64,000 nt of DNA, taken from Blastococcus sp. LR1. GTDB lineage: Bacteria; Actinomycetota; Actinomycetes; Mycobacteriales; Geodermatophilaceae. The first letter of the stretch is position 1, and each line of letters starts with the position of its first letter. Shown here piece by piece: positions 15,571 to 23,764 of this stretch. The position numbers and the translations under genes are program-made. The stretch is taken from NCBI RefSeq assembly GCF_020166105.1, contig NZ_JAIUJY010000004.1:248001-312000 (forward strand), given 5' to 3'. A model generated the notes under the pieces. That model saw nothing but the letters and a program-made list of their open reading frames with translations. It made no database searches and was not told the origin of the DNA.

Positions 15571-15594
15571 GCGGAGACTCCTGCCTCGGTCGGT
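14551..15594. repeat. 1,044-bp direct repeat, right copy (terC coding block)
   Basis: Identical to 7782-8825, in the same orientation, offset 6,769 bp. Homologous recombination between the copies would delete nhaA, the channel-like gene, both insertion sequences and the split regulator, leaving one terC. Confidence 0.95.
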
Positions 15595-16072
15595 GCCTTA
15601 CTACCCCGCCGTTGACGGGAGGTTCGTCGACGTTCGGTGCAGGCTGACCGGTCCGGACTGCCCCGGGTGCGTCGCGATCGTATGTACCGGAGGCCAAGGC
15701 CTCTGAAACGGCCGGGGGTTGGATGACGCCTGGCCGCCATGTCACCGCCAGCGGGCGACTCCCACGCTGCAGGGCTCGGCGGCACGGCCGTCGAACTCGT
15801 CGCGACGCACAGGCGCCCGCGGCCCTCGGCGTGTCCCTACCTCCCCCGCAAGCGCGAGAGCTGGAACATTGACATTCGGCTCGCAGTCGACGATCGCCAT
15901 GAACGATTAACAAGATGGCACCTGCACGATTCCTTGCCCCCGAGTGAGCTGCTCCAATAAGTGCTCAGATCTTCACGAGAGAACGGCACGAATGCTACCT
16001 TCGGAGGTAGCTCGGGCCCCGCTTCGCGGGGCCCATCGGCGTTTCTAGGGGTGACTCGTTGGTCATTGTCGG
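15595..16072. promoter_or_regulatory. Gene-free leader of the relaxase with two tandem hairpins (candidate oriT or attenuator)
   Basis: No gene is supported in this 478 bp, and 15900-16000 is locally AT-richer. Two adjacent perfect hairpins occur: GCTACCT TCGG AGGTAGC (15994-16011) and GGGCCCCGC TTC GCGGGGCCC (16014-16034), 39 bp before the relaxase start. MobF relaxases commonly nick an oriT containing inverted repeats just upstream of their own gene. Terminator or attenuator function is equally possible. No T-tract follows. Confidence 0.5.
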
Positions 16073-19000
16073 GTGGCGTTGAAGATGCACGGCGGAATGA
16101 AGATTTACGCCGGCGCGCCGGTGGCTGCCCGGCACTACGTGGAGGCCGACCGCGGCCGGGTCGACGACTACTACCTCACCGAGGGCACCGGCGTCGCCCG
16201 TCGCTTCACCACAACGGATGGTCGCGTGGCCGAGCTGGGGCCGCTGACCGGCGACGCCTACGAGACCTGGGTGGCTGGCCGCGACCCGAAGACGGGTGAG
16301 CCGAGGGGGCAGCTGCGCACCGATGAGCACGCCGTTCGGTTCGCCGAGGTGGTGGTCAACGGCCCGAAGACGTGGTCGCTGGCCGCCGCGCTGGACCCGG
16401 ACATCGCGACGGCGTACGAGGCGGCGCAGGACCGCGCCGCCGAGCAGATCATCGCCTGGCTCTCCGAGCACGCCACCACCCGGGTCGGCCCGCGCGGCGG
16501 GCAGGTGCAGATACCGCTGGAGGTGCTGGAGGCCGCGACGGTTCGGCACTACACCTCCCGGGCGAACGACCCGCACTGGCACCTGCACCTGCAGTTCCTG
16601 TCCCGGGTATTCGCCGCGGGGAAATGGCGCGGCTTGCACACCGTCGGCGTCCGCGACTTCTTGGGCGCGATCAACGGGATCGGGCACGCCGCGATGGCGT
16701 GTGACCCGGAATTGAACGCCGCCTTCGCCGCGCACGGCTACCGGAAGGGCGCTACGGGAGAAATACTGGAGCTCGCCGAGTACACGGGTCCGTTCAGCGC
16801 CCGGCACGCCCAGATCGCCCGGAATGTGGACCGCTACGAACGGGAATGGACCGCAGCGCACCCCGGCGAATCCCCCGGGCCGGTGCTGCGCCGAGCCTGG
16901 GACGTCCGGGCGTGGGCCGACGGCCGCCCGGACAAGATCACTGCCCAGCCCGGGGTCGGGCTGGAGGAACGCTGGCGGGCCGAGCTGTCCGCCCTCGGCT
17001 ACCGCGACCCGGGAAAGCCGGTCGACCTGGCCCCCACCCCGATCGGGGCCCTCGATCGAGACGAACTGGTGCAGCGCGCGCTGGCCCGGCTCGCGGCCGG
17101 GCGGTCGGCGTGGAACGCCGCCGACATCCGGGGCGAGGCCGAGCGGCTGATCGCCGCCGCAGGCGTCGTCGCCGACGCCGGGGTGCGCATCGAGCTGGCC
17201 GAAGACCTCACCGCCCGCGCGATGGACCGGTGCGTGCCGTTGCTGGACCGCGACGGGGTGCCCGAGCACATCCGCGCCTGGACCTCCCAGCCGGTCCTCG
17301 ACGTCGAAGCCGACCTGACCACCCGGCTCGCCGCCCGCGCTGCGCGCGGCGTGCCGGACACCGTCCCGGCACTGCCGGTCGAGCGCGTGGCCGCCGCCGG
17401 CCGGCTGGATGCCGGCCAAGCCGCGGCGGTCGCCGCGCTCGCCGGCGACCGGCCCCTGGTGGTGGTCGAGGGCGCCGCCGGGGCGGGCAAGACCACCACC
17501 CTGTCCGCCACCCGCGACCTGCTCGAGGCACAACATCGCCGGCTCGTGGTGGTCACCCCCACCCGCAAGGCAGCCAAGGTGGCCGCCTGCGAGGTGGGGA
17601 CGGCCGCCGGGTCGGCGGCATCCCTGGCCTTCCAGCACGGCTGGCGCTGGAACGACGAAGGGCGTTGGACCCGGCTCACCGCCGGCCAGGTCGACCCGGC
17701 GACCGGCCGTGTGTACGCCGGGCCGAACGAGGCCGCGCAGCTACGGCCCGGGGACCTGCTGCTGGTCGATGAGGCCGGGATGCTCGATCAGGACACCGCC
17801 CGCGCCCTGCTCACCGTCGCCGACGAGTGCCGGGTCCGGGTGGCGCTGCTCGGCGACCGGCACCAGCTGTCCGCGGTCGGCCGCGGCGGCGTCCTAGACC
17901 TCGCCATCGGCCAGGCCGACCCCGGGGCGCACCTGACACTCGACTCCGTGCACCGCTTCACCCGAACCGACGAGGAAGGCCGCACAACACGCGACACCGG
18001 CTACGCCGAGCTGACCCTGGCCATGCGCACCGGCGAGGACCTCGGCGCCGTCTTCGACGCCCTCCTCGCCCGCGGCCAGATCCGGCTGTTCCCCGACGCC
18101 GCCGCGCTGCGCGACGCGCTGGCCGCCGCCGCCGCCGAGTCTTATGCCGCAGGCCGACCGGTGGCCGTGGTGGTGGACACCCGCGACCAGGCCGCCGAAC
18201 TCAACACCGCCATCCGGGAACGGCTGGCCGTCGCCGGCCGGGTCGATGACCGAACGGTGGCCGTCACCGGCGCCGGGGAGCCGATCGGCGCCGGGGACCG
18301 GATCGCCACCCGGCGCAACGACCGTCACCTCGACGTCGCCAACCGCGACACCTGGGTGGTCACCGCGGTCGGCCGCCGCGGCGGGCTGCTCGTCACCCCT
18401 GCTGTCACCCCCACCGGCACCGTCCCCGGGAACGGGTCCGGCGGTGTCACCCCGGCCGGCCTAGGGACCCGCGTACTGCCCGCGGACTACGTCACCGAGC
18501 ACGTCGAGCTCGCCTACGCCTCCACCGCGTACGGCGTGCAGGGCGACACCGTCACCGCCGCGCACGTGGTGGTCGGCGAGCAGACCGGCGCCTCCTCCTG
18601 CTATGTCGGGATGACCCGCGGCCGAACGGCGAACACCGCCCACCTCGTCGCCACCGACGCCGACCAGGCGCGGGGACAATGGATCGCCGTGTTCGCCCGC
18701 GACCGCGCAGACCTCGGCCCCGCGCACGCCGCCCAGCTCGCCGCCGCCGAGGCCGCCCGGTACGCCACTCCCCGCCCGCTGGAGCAGGCGCTCGCCGACC
18801 TGCACTCTGCGTGGACGGCCGAGCAACGCTGCCTGTACCGGCTCGCCTCCGAGCTGCCGCGCCGGGACGCGCTGCGCGAGATCGTCGCGCTCGAGTCCGC
18901 CCACGCCGACCGGGCCGCCGCGCTCACAGATGCGTATCGGCAGACAGGGATCGACGCCCGCCACGCGACGGCGCGGGCCGACGCCAGCGGCGCGGTCGTC

Positions 19001-19735
19001 ACCGCCGAGACCGACCGGATCCGCGACACGCTGCTCGGCAGCTGGGACACTGGGCGTGACGCCGCCCGTGACGCCGCGCAGGTCGTGCTCGATGGTCCCG
19101 GCCGGCTCCGGCTGCGGCGGGCGGCGGTGAACCGGGCCGGCGAGCAGCTGGTCGACTGGGCGGACGCCTGGCGGCCCTACCTGCCGGCCATGCCCACCGA
19201 CCCGCAGCAGCTCGCGCGCCTGGCTGACCGGTCCGACGACCGACCGCGGCTGTGGACTGCCTTCGACTCCTACGCCCGCCACCACGCCGAACACGCCCAT
19301 CCGGAGCACGCTCAGTTGCGCGAGACCGCAGCCACCGCCCAGGAGACCCACCGGCACGCCGGGGCCGCGCTGGCCGACGCCCGCCGTCAGCACGAGGACC
19401 GGCTCGCCCGCTTCGGACCTCTCGCCCGAACCCTCGACCCGGCGGAGCGACTGTCCGACACCGACCGGGCCATCACCGCCGCCCGAGCAGAACTGGCCGC
19501 CGTCGGCGCCCGCGTTGCGCGTCTGACGGCCGAGCCGGCTCTTCTCGCCCAGCCGGTCGACCGCCTCGCCCAGGAGCGGGTCACCTGGCGTGCACACCAG
19601 GACGCCGACCCGAACCCACACGGATCGGCCGCCCCGCTGCTGACCGCCTCCGAACCGGGTGTCCGCCGCCCGCGGCCCGAGGATCTTCAATACATCTCGC
19701 CGCACCGCGCCCCGGGGCGGGGCATATCGCGCTGA
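16073..19735 (+). CDS. traA: MobF-family relaxase-helicase (TraA/TrwC type)
   Basis: A 1,220-residue conjugation protein from GTG 16073. Residues 1-300 form the TrwC relaxase domain: an early DYYL Tyr region, RFAEVVVNGPKTWSLAAAL, and the metal-binding histidine cluster DPHWHLHLQF. The helicase part has Walker A GAAGAGKTTTLSATRDLL near residue 470, Walker B LLLVDEAGMLDQDTARALL, and later superfamily-1 motifs (ALLGDRHQLSAVGRGG; AYASTAYGVQGDTV; YVGMTRGRTANTAHLV). The last 300 residues are a charged helical tail. It would nick oriT, remain covalently attached to the strand and unwind it. No coupling protein or mating-pair genes are visible, so transfer must rely on another system. The catalytic Tyr was not assigned with certainty. 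Confidence 0.92.
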   Translation: MALKMHGGMKIYAGAPVAARHYVEADRGRVDDYYLTEGTGVARRFTTTDGRVAELGPLTGDAYETWVAGRDPKTGEPRGQLRTDEHAVRFAEVVVNGPKTWSLAAALDPDIATAYEAAQDRAAEQIIAWLSEHATTRVGPRGGQVQIPLEVLEAATVRHYTSRANDPHWHLHLQFLSRVFAAGKWRGLHTVGVRDFLGAINGIGHAAMACDPELNAAFAAHGYRKGATGEILELAEYTGPFSARHAQIARNVDRYEREWTAAHPGESPGPVLRRAWDVRAWADGRPDKITAQPGVGLEERWRAELSALGYRDPGKPVDLAPTPIGALDRDELVQRALARLAAGRSAWNAADIRGEAERLIAAAGVVADAGVRIELAEDLTARAMDRCVPLLDRDGVPEHIRAWTSQPVLDVEADLTTRLAARAARGVPDTVPALPVERVAAAGRLDAGQAAAVAALAGDRPLVVVEGAAGAGKTTTLSATRDLLEAQHRRLVVVTPTRKAAKVAACEVGTAAGSAASLAFQHGWRWNDEGRWTRLTAGQVDPATGRVYAGPNEAAQLRPGDLLLVDEAGMLDQDTARALLTVADECRVRVALLGDRHQLSAVGRGGVLDLAIGQADPGAHLTLDSVHRFTRTDEEGRTTRDTGYAELTLAMRTGEDLGAVFDALLARGQIRLFPDAAALRDALAAAAAESYAAGRPVAVVVDTRDQAAELNTAIRERLAVAGRVDDRTVAVTGAGEPIGAGDRIATRRNDRHLDVANRDTWVVTAVGRRGGLLVTPAVTPTGTVPGNGSGGVTPAGLGTRVLPADYVTEHVELAYASTAYGVQGDTVTAAHVVVGEQTGASSCYVGMTRGRTANTAHLVATDADQARGQWIAVFARDRADLGPAHAAQLAAAEAARYATPRPLEQALADLHSAWTAEQRCLYRLASELPRRDALREIVALESAHADRAAALTDAYRQTGIDARHATARADASGAVVTAETDRIRDTLLGSWDTGRDAARDAAQVVLDGPGRLRLRRAAVNRAGEQLVDWADAWRPYLPAMPTDPQQLARLADRSDDRPRLWTAFDSYARHHAEHAHPEHAQLRETAATAQETHRHAGAALADARRQHEDRLARFGPLARTLDPAERLSDTDRAITAARAELAAVGARVARLTAEPALLAQPVDRLAQERVTWRAHQDADPNPHGSAAPLLTASEPGVRRPRPEDLQYISPHRAPGRGISR

Positions 19736-19901
19736 ACGGGCGGCCCTCCCCGAGCCTCCGACGACGGGGCTGAGACTCGGCCGCCAGCGTCGACGCTCCG
19801 TCGCCCAGGCGGGGGTGGGTGCCGCGAGCCTACGGCGCTCACCACCACGCGGATGGTTCACCGGCGGCGTGCGGATCAGTGGGGGCACTTCGCCCGACAG
19901 C

Positions 19902-19931
19902 CGCCCACACCGCGCCCACAAGACGCCCACA
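19902..19931. promoter_or_regulatory. Three CGCCCACA direct repeats at 11-bp spacing near the right element end
   Basis: CGCCCACA at 19902-19909, 19913-19920 and 19924-19931, phased by 11 bp and ending about 107 bp inside the attachment scar. Its complement TGTGGGC matches the int-proximal TGCGGAC set in 5 of 7 positions. Integrase arm-type or excisionase sites are likely (inference). The rest of 19736-20038 holds no gene that I can support. Confidence 0.55.
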
Positions 19932-20038
19932 GAAGGGCCGTCCGCGACCAACGTCGACCGAACGCAGCAAACGGTATTTCTGCTGGTCAAGACACAGTTC
20001 CGCGGAGAATGCGCTGATCAGAAGAGCGTCTCTTGGGA

Positions 20039-20083
20039 ACTTTTAATCCGCGGGTTGTGGGTTCGATCCCCACGGGGCCCACC
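20039..20083 (+). other. attR: 3' part of tRNA-Lys(UUU) gene left by integration
   Basis: The sequence begins in an anticodon loop (ACTTTTAA) and continues with the 3' anticodon stem TCCGC, T-arm GTGGGTTCGATCCCCAC, acceptor strand GGGGCCC and ACC. The DNA to its left cannot form the 5' half: the anticodon stem pairs at only three of five positions, and no GGGCCCC acceptor strand or D-arm is present. This is the classic 45-bp identity block of an element integrated in a tRNA 3' end. The intact tRNA gene should adjoin the other end, left of the window. It is not a functional tRNA here. Confidence 0.85.
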
Positions 20084-20112
20084 GTGTGGCTGTGCGAGGA
20101 CATGATGAGCGC

Positions 20113-20544
20113 GTGGACGTCCGATGGCGGTCGCTCGCCGCATGGCTGCTGATCGCGCAGTCCGCCGTCCTGGTCTGCCTGTCGTTCTGGGCGCTCCTGT
20201 TGCTGACGTGGGTGCCGGACGAGGACGAGGCCGTGAGGTGGGACTCCAGCCGTGCGCACCTTCAGGCGGGGGCGGCCAGCGCGGTCCTCGTGGTTCTCGC
20301 GGTCGTCTCCGCCGCGGCCGGTGTCGCCCGGTTGAGAGGCCGTACAGCCGGGGGTGGGTTGCTGGTAGCCGCCCTGCTGGGCGGTGCCCTCGCCGTGCTG
20401 GTGTACGGCCTGCCCGGGGTCGCCGCTGTTCTCGCGGTCGCCGGGTGCGCCTGGGTGGGAGTCCTGCGCCGCGACGACCGGCTTGCCCACGATCGGCGCG
20501 AGTCGCGGGGCCTTGTCCCGGCCACCAGGGGCACGAGGACCTGA
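20113..20544 (+). CDS. Small integral membrane protein (unknown)
   Basis: First chromosomal gene right of the element. About 143 residues from the GTG at 20113; an in-frame GTG at 20086 is possible but lies 2 bp from the attachment scar. Four hydrophobic segments: SLAAWLLIAQSAVLVCLSFW, ASAVLVVLAVVSAAAGVARL, GLLVAALLGGALAVLVYGL and GVAAVLAVAGCAWVGVL, with a charged loop (DEDEAVRWDSSRAH). No conserved motif is recognised. It may be affected by the nearby insertion, since its promoter region now includes element DNA. Confidence 0.6.
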   Translation: MDVRWRSLAAWLLIAQSAVLVCLSFWALLLLTWVPDEDEAVRWDSSRAHLQAGAASAVLVVLAVVSAAAGVARLRGRTAGGGLLVAALLGGALAVLVYGLPGVAAVLAVAGCAWVGVLRRDDRLAHDRRESRGLVPATRGTRT

Positions 20545-20558
20545 ATGTGCGACACGAC

Positions 20559-20594
20559 GGAGCCCGGCCTCCCGGTCGGGGAGAGCCGGGCTCC
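20559..20594. terminator. Bidirectional terminator-like hairpin
   Basis: GGAGCCCGGC (20559-20568) pairs perfectly with GCCGGGCTCC (20585-20594), with a nested CCC/GGG stem inside. It lies between the convergent genes ending at 20544 and 20601. Confidence 0.75.
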
Positions 20595-20600
20595 GGTGGT

Positions 20601-21704
20601 TCACGGGGTGTAGGTGATCTGCTCCGCGATCTGGAGCACCTGGTCCTGCGTGAGCGCCTGCGGCGCCAGCATCAGGAACCGGTAACCGTCGGGGAGCTGT
20701 CCGGCGGCCCGCCAGAAGTCGGGGCTCGCGCCCCCCTCCGCCAGCGCCAGCCGGCCCTCGCGCCCCTGGATCGTCACCGGCGTGGGCGGAGCGGTCAGGT
20801 CTCCCGCGTCGACGATCTCGTCGAGCGTCGCCGTCCCGCCCGGATAGACGCTGACCCGGAGCAGCTGCTCGGCATCGCCGTTCCGCGTGAGGTCGAGCTG
20901 CCGGCTCTCCTCGTAGCCGGTCAGCGTCCAGCCGGCCGGGGCCAGGCCGAACTGCAGGCCGAGCGGCTGCGGACGGTCCACGACCGACTCCGCCACAGGA
21001 AGGAGCGCCGCGAGCGGGCCGTAGTCGCCCTCGCCCAGCACCTGCACCCACCGGTCGTCGGGGAGCTCCCACAGCAGGCTGACGTAGCCATCCCCCTGCC
21101 GGACCTCGGCCGGCCGGCCGCCGACGGTGGCCGAGCCGGCCGGGGCCTCGTCGAGGCCGTATCCCGTGTCCTCGGGGCCCCTGGGGTCCTCGGCGAACAG
21201 CCGGACCAGCACGCGTCCCGAATCGCCCGTGTAGTCGGCCGTGTGGACCAGCGGCAGGTCGCCGAAGAAGCCGACGCCACCGACCATGCTGAACGTCGGC
21301 GTCAGGCCGGGCGGGGCGGGATCGAGCGTCAGCGGGAAAGTCACCTCCTCGGCGGCGACCAGCTGGATCCCGTCGACCGGGGCCTCGGACGTCGGGCCGG
21401 GCGTCGCCACCGGCGGCGTCGGCCGGTCGGCGGGCGTCACCAGGACGGCCGTCGTCCAGGCCGCTGCCACGGCGACCACGGCGATGCCGGCACGCACGAA
21501 GGCCTTCCGGCCCGGGCGCCGGCGCGGCGTGGAGCGCCGCTCGCGGGCATCGGACACCAGCTGCCGGGCGGCGACCACCGAGGCGGGCTCGCTGCCGGTG
21601 GACGTGAGTTCGCGGAGGAACCCTTCAGGCAGGGCCGGCAGGTCCGCGTCGTGCATCCCGGCGGCGGCGTCGAGCCGGGCGTCCAGTTCTCGGTCAGTGA
21701 TCAC
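20601..21704 (-). CDS. Membrane-anchored protein, probable anti-sigma factor of the adjacent ECF sigma
   Basis: A 367-residue protein. Its GTG start overlaps the sigma gene stop by 11 bp. A cytoplasmic N-terminus of about 70 residues (ITDRELDARLDAAAGMHDAD; SVVAARQLVSDARERRSTPR) precedes one membrane helix, AFVRAGIAVVAVAAAWTTAVLV. The rest is a 270-residue extracytoplasmic domain containing several beta-rich stretches (GRVLVRLFAED; LLRVSVYPGGTATLDEIVDAG). Gene order and topology fit a transmembrane anti-sigma factor that releases its sigma on an external signal. There is no ZAS (HxxxCxxC) zinc motif. No sensor family is recognised for the outer domain. Confidence 0.65.
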   Translation of the reverse strand: MITDRELDARLDAAAGMHDADLPALPEGFLRELTSTGSEPASVVAARQLVSDARERRSTPRRRPGRKAFVRAGIAVVAVAAAWTTAVLVTPADRPTPPVATPGPTSEAPVDGIQLVAAEEVTFPLTLDPAPPGLTPTFSMVGGVGFFGDLPLVHTADYTGDSGRVLVRLFAEDPRGPEDTGYGLDEAPAGSATVGGRPAEVRQGDGYVSLLWELPDDRWVQVLGEGDYGPLAALLPVAESVVDRPQPLGLQFGLAPAGWTLTGYEESRQLDLTRNGDAEQLLRVSVYPGGTATLDEIVDAGDLTAPPTPVTIQGREGRLALAEGGASPDFWRAAGQLPDGYRFLMLAPQALTQDQVLQIAEQITYTP

Positions 21705-22272
21705 GGGAGGTCTCCTGCTCGGATGCGGAAGGGGAGAGGAGGGTGCGCAGCGCGGCGCGGGCGCGGTGCAACCGCACCCGGGCGGTGCCGGGGGAGAGGC
21801 CCAGGACGACTGCGGCCTGGCTCGGGGACAGGCCCTCCCACGCCACGAGCGTCACGAGCTCGCGGTCTTCGGCGGAGAGCCGGTCCAGCGCCTCGCGCAC
21901 GAGTGAGGTCTCCGTCCGGCTCTCGTGGACGGTGGACGGATCGGGGACGACGCCCTCCGTGAAGGAGTCGGCCAACTGCCGGCCGAGGCGCGACGCCCGG
22001 GTGGCGCTGCGGATCGAGTTCGCCAGGCAGAGACGGGCGATGCCGAACAACCACGGCCGGACCTCGTCGGGCGCCGCGGGCAGGTCGGCCCGGCGTCGCC
22101 ACGCGGTCGCGAACGTCTCCGCGACGACGTCGAGCGCGTCCTCCCGGGAGGCGGAGCGCCGCAGCGCGTACCCGAGGACGGCGGTGCCGCTGCGGCGGTA
22201 GGCGTCCTCGAAGACGCGCTCCGCGGAGGGTGGTGGGTCGTCGGCCGGTGGGGGCGGTGGCTGCCCCTGCAT
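21694..22272 (-). CDS. ECF-type RNA polymerase sigma factor
   Basis: A 192-residue sigma-70 family protein. Region 2 lies at about residues 15-85: FEDAYRRSGTAVLGYALRRS, ASREDALDVVAETFATAWRR and RPWLFGIARLCLANSIR, with the typical 'DVV.ETF..AW' motif. A charged linker follows, then region 4 at about 130-180: LVREALDRLSAEDRELVTL and WEGLSPSQAAVVLGLSPGTA, ending in RVRLHRARAAL. There is no extra C-terminal domain. It is the first gene of a two-gene unit with the membrane anti-sigma. On the minus strand upstream, GTAACG with a GGACA-like element about 17 bp away could be an autoregulated ECF promoter, but this is a weak reading. Confidence 0.9.
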   Translation of the reverse strand: MQGQPPPPPADDPPPSAERVFEDAYRRSGTAVLGYALRRSASREDALDVVAETFATAWRRRADLPAAPDEVRPWLFGIARLCLANSIRSATRASRLGRQLADSFTEGVVPDPSTVHESRTETSLVREALDRLSAEDRELVTLVAWEGLSPSQAAVVLGLSPGTARVRLHRARAALRTLLSPSASEQETSRDH

Positions 22273-22716
22273 CGCGATCACACCCCTACATGTCCGGCTC
22301 GGACCGAGCGTTACAGCAACGCCCCACGGGTCGCATCGTGCCCGTCGTCCGCAGCCGCGACAGGGGTCCCTCCGCCCCCTCGTGCCGGTACGAGGCGGCC
22401 CAGGGGGTGCCGATGGAGAGGTGGACGGCGCAGTGAGGCGGCGTCCACCCCGACCGACACGCCGGAGCGTTCCGGGCGCGGTCGGGATGACCGACACCGC
22501 GATCCCCCTTTCCACGCTCGGAGATCGGGGACTTGTCGACAAGACGTCGGGCCGGAGGACGGGTCATCGACCGCCCTCGAGGACGTCCGCAACGAATCGG
22601 AAACGGGCCGTCCGCGGAGTGTCCGCGAACGCCTCCCGGGGACCCCTCCAGTACCTAGCCTTCGGGTTGTCCGCGGCGCTTCCCCAGCCGCGGAGCACGA
22701 CCCTGAGGAGCTCTTC
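22273..22716. other. 444-bp gene-free region between divergent units
   Basis: It separates the sigma gene (minus) from a small plus-strand gene. It should hold both promoters. A short palindrome, CTTGTCGACAAG, lies near 22530. I see no RNA gene, no convincing small ORF and no repeat here. Confidence 0.5.
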
Positions 22717-22926
22717 GTGAACGCGCCCGGCCTTCCTGTTCTCGCCCCTGTCCCCGCCGCGGGACGCCCCGACGACGGATTGGCCCTGGTCCTGGACCTC
22801 ATGACGCACGAGCCGGCGACGACCGCCTCGGCGGCCGGTCCGGGCCTGGCGGCGCGTGCGCAGGACTGGGCCCAGCGGGCGGCGGCCTGGGGCGAGGGAC
22901 CGCGAGGAGCCTGGCGTGCCTGGTGA
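22717..22926 (+). CDS. Small hypothetical protein upstream of the STARYE-motif membrane protein
   Basis: A 69-residue protein starting at GTG 22717 with GAGGAG 6 bp upstream. The sequence is Ala/Pro-rich (GLPVLAPVPAAGRPDDGLAL), then a predicted helix (LAARAQDWAQRAAAWGEG). No membrane segment. Its last codons overlap the start of the next gene (GTG at 22916), so the two are probably co-translated. No family is recognised. Confidence 0.5.
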   Translation: MNAPGLPVLAPVPAAGRPDDGLALVLDLMTHEPATTASAAGPGLAARAQDWAQRAAAWGEGPRGAWRAW

Positions 22927-23758
22927 GCTGATCTGGCTGGCCGTCTCGCTGCTGAGCAGTGTCGGCCTCGTCGTCGCCCTGGGCACCAGCTCCACGGCCC
23001 GGTACGAGTTCGAGCGCAACGGCGTCCAGGCGCAGCGGCAGCGGGCGGCCGCGGCCGCCCCGGCCGCGGCAACGGCCGCACAGGTCCCCGCCGACGGCTC
23101 GGGCGCCGCGCAGGCCGCGCCCCTGCCCGCGCCGACCGCCGTCCGGACGCACCCCTCCGCCCGGCTGGCCACCGTCGCTCCGATGGCGACGGGCTGGTGG
23201 CTGGTGGACGGTCCCGGCGCCCCGCTCGCCGGCCCCTTCGCGGACGCGGTGGACGCCGACTGGGCGGCGTTCGCCCTCGGCCTCCCGGAGTCCGCGCGCA
23301 CCGTCTACGGCACCCAGCGCGAGGACGGCGGCGTGGCCCGTCGCCAGTCCCCGCAGGAGCGGGTGTGGCTGGACGAGCTGGGACGTCAGCTGGACCGGCT
23401 GCCGGAGGAGTGGACCGAGCTCATCAGCGACGACGACGCCCTGACGACGCTGGCCGTCGACGTCACCGCTGCCCTGCTGGAGGCGGGTCTGCCGCTGCAC
23501 GACTGCGACGGGCACACCGGTGAGGCGCGCGGAACCGGCGGCGCCTGCCTCGCCCCGCGGCCCGAGGCAGGCGGGCTGGTCGTCACGTGGCGGCAGCACG
23601 ACCGGATGAGCGTGCAGCAGATGCGCGGTGCCGACGCCGGCAACGCCGTGCAGCACGCGATGACCGAGGCCGTCATCACGGTGCTCGAGGAGCTCGGCTT
23701 CGCCGTCGAGCCCTACGGTCCGGCCGGCGGCCACCTGGTCACCGCGAGCGGCCGCTGA
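22916..23758 (+). CDS. Membrane-anchored hypothetical protein with ALGTSSTARYE motif
   Basis: About 280 residues from GTG 22916, overlapping the previous stop. One N-terminal membrane helix (LIWLAVSLLSSVGLVVALG) is followed at once by TSSTARYEFERNGVQAQR and a 60-residue Ala/Pro-rich linker. The rest is a soluble domain with FALGLPESARTVYGTQRED, TLAVDVTAALLEAGLPLHDC and a C-terminal helix-strand EAVITVLEELGFAVEPYG. I recognise no catalytic motif. The helix plus STARYE junction recurs in the 54-residue protein at 32100-32264, suggesting a lineage-specific family of membrane-anchored proteins. Confidence 0.6.
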   Translation: MPGELIWLAVSLLSSVGLVVALGTSSTARYEFERNGVQAQRQRAAAAAPAAATAAQVPADGSGAAQAAPLPAPTAVRTHPSARLATVAPMATGWWLVDGPGAPLAGPFADAVDADWAAFALGLPESARTVYGTQREDGGVARRQSPQERVWLDELGRQLDRLPEEWTELISDDDALTTLAVDVTAALLEAGLPLHDCDGHTGEARGTGGACLAPRPEAGGLVVTWRQHDRMSVQQMRGADAGNAVQHAMTEAVITVLEELGFAVEPYGPAGGHLVTASGR

Positions 23759-23764
23759 CCGCGC

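Noticed and set aside
19981..20083. A complete tRNA-Lys gene
   Set aside because: The 3' half is perfect, but there is no complementary acceptor 5' strand, no D-arm, and the anticodon stem pairs at only three of five positions. It is the attachment copy only.
1..20083. A self-transmissible conjugative element
   Set aside because: A relaxase is present, but no coupling ATPase, FtsK-like translocase or type IV secretion genes are found in the visible part. Missing genes could lie only in the short stretch left of the window.
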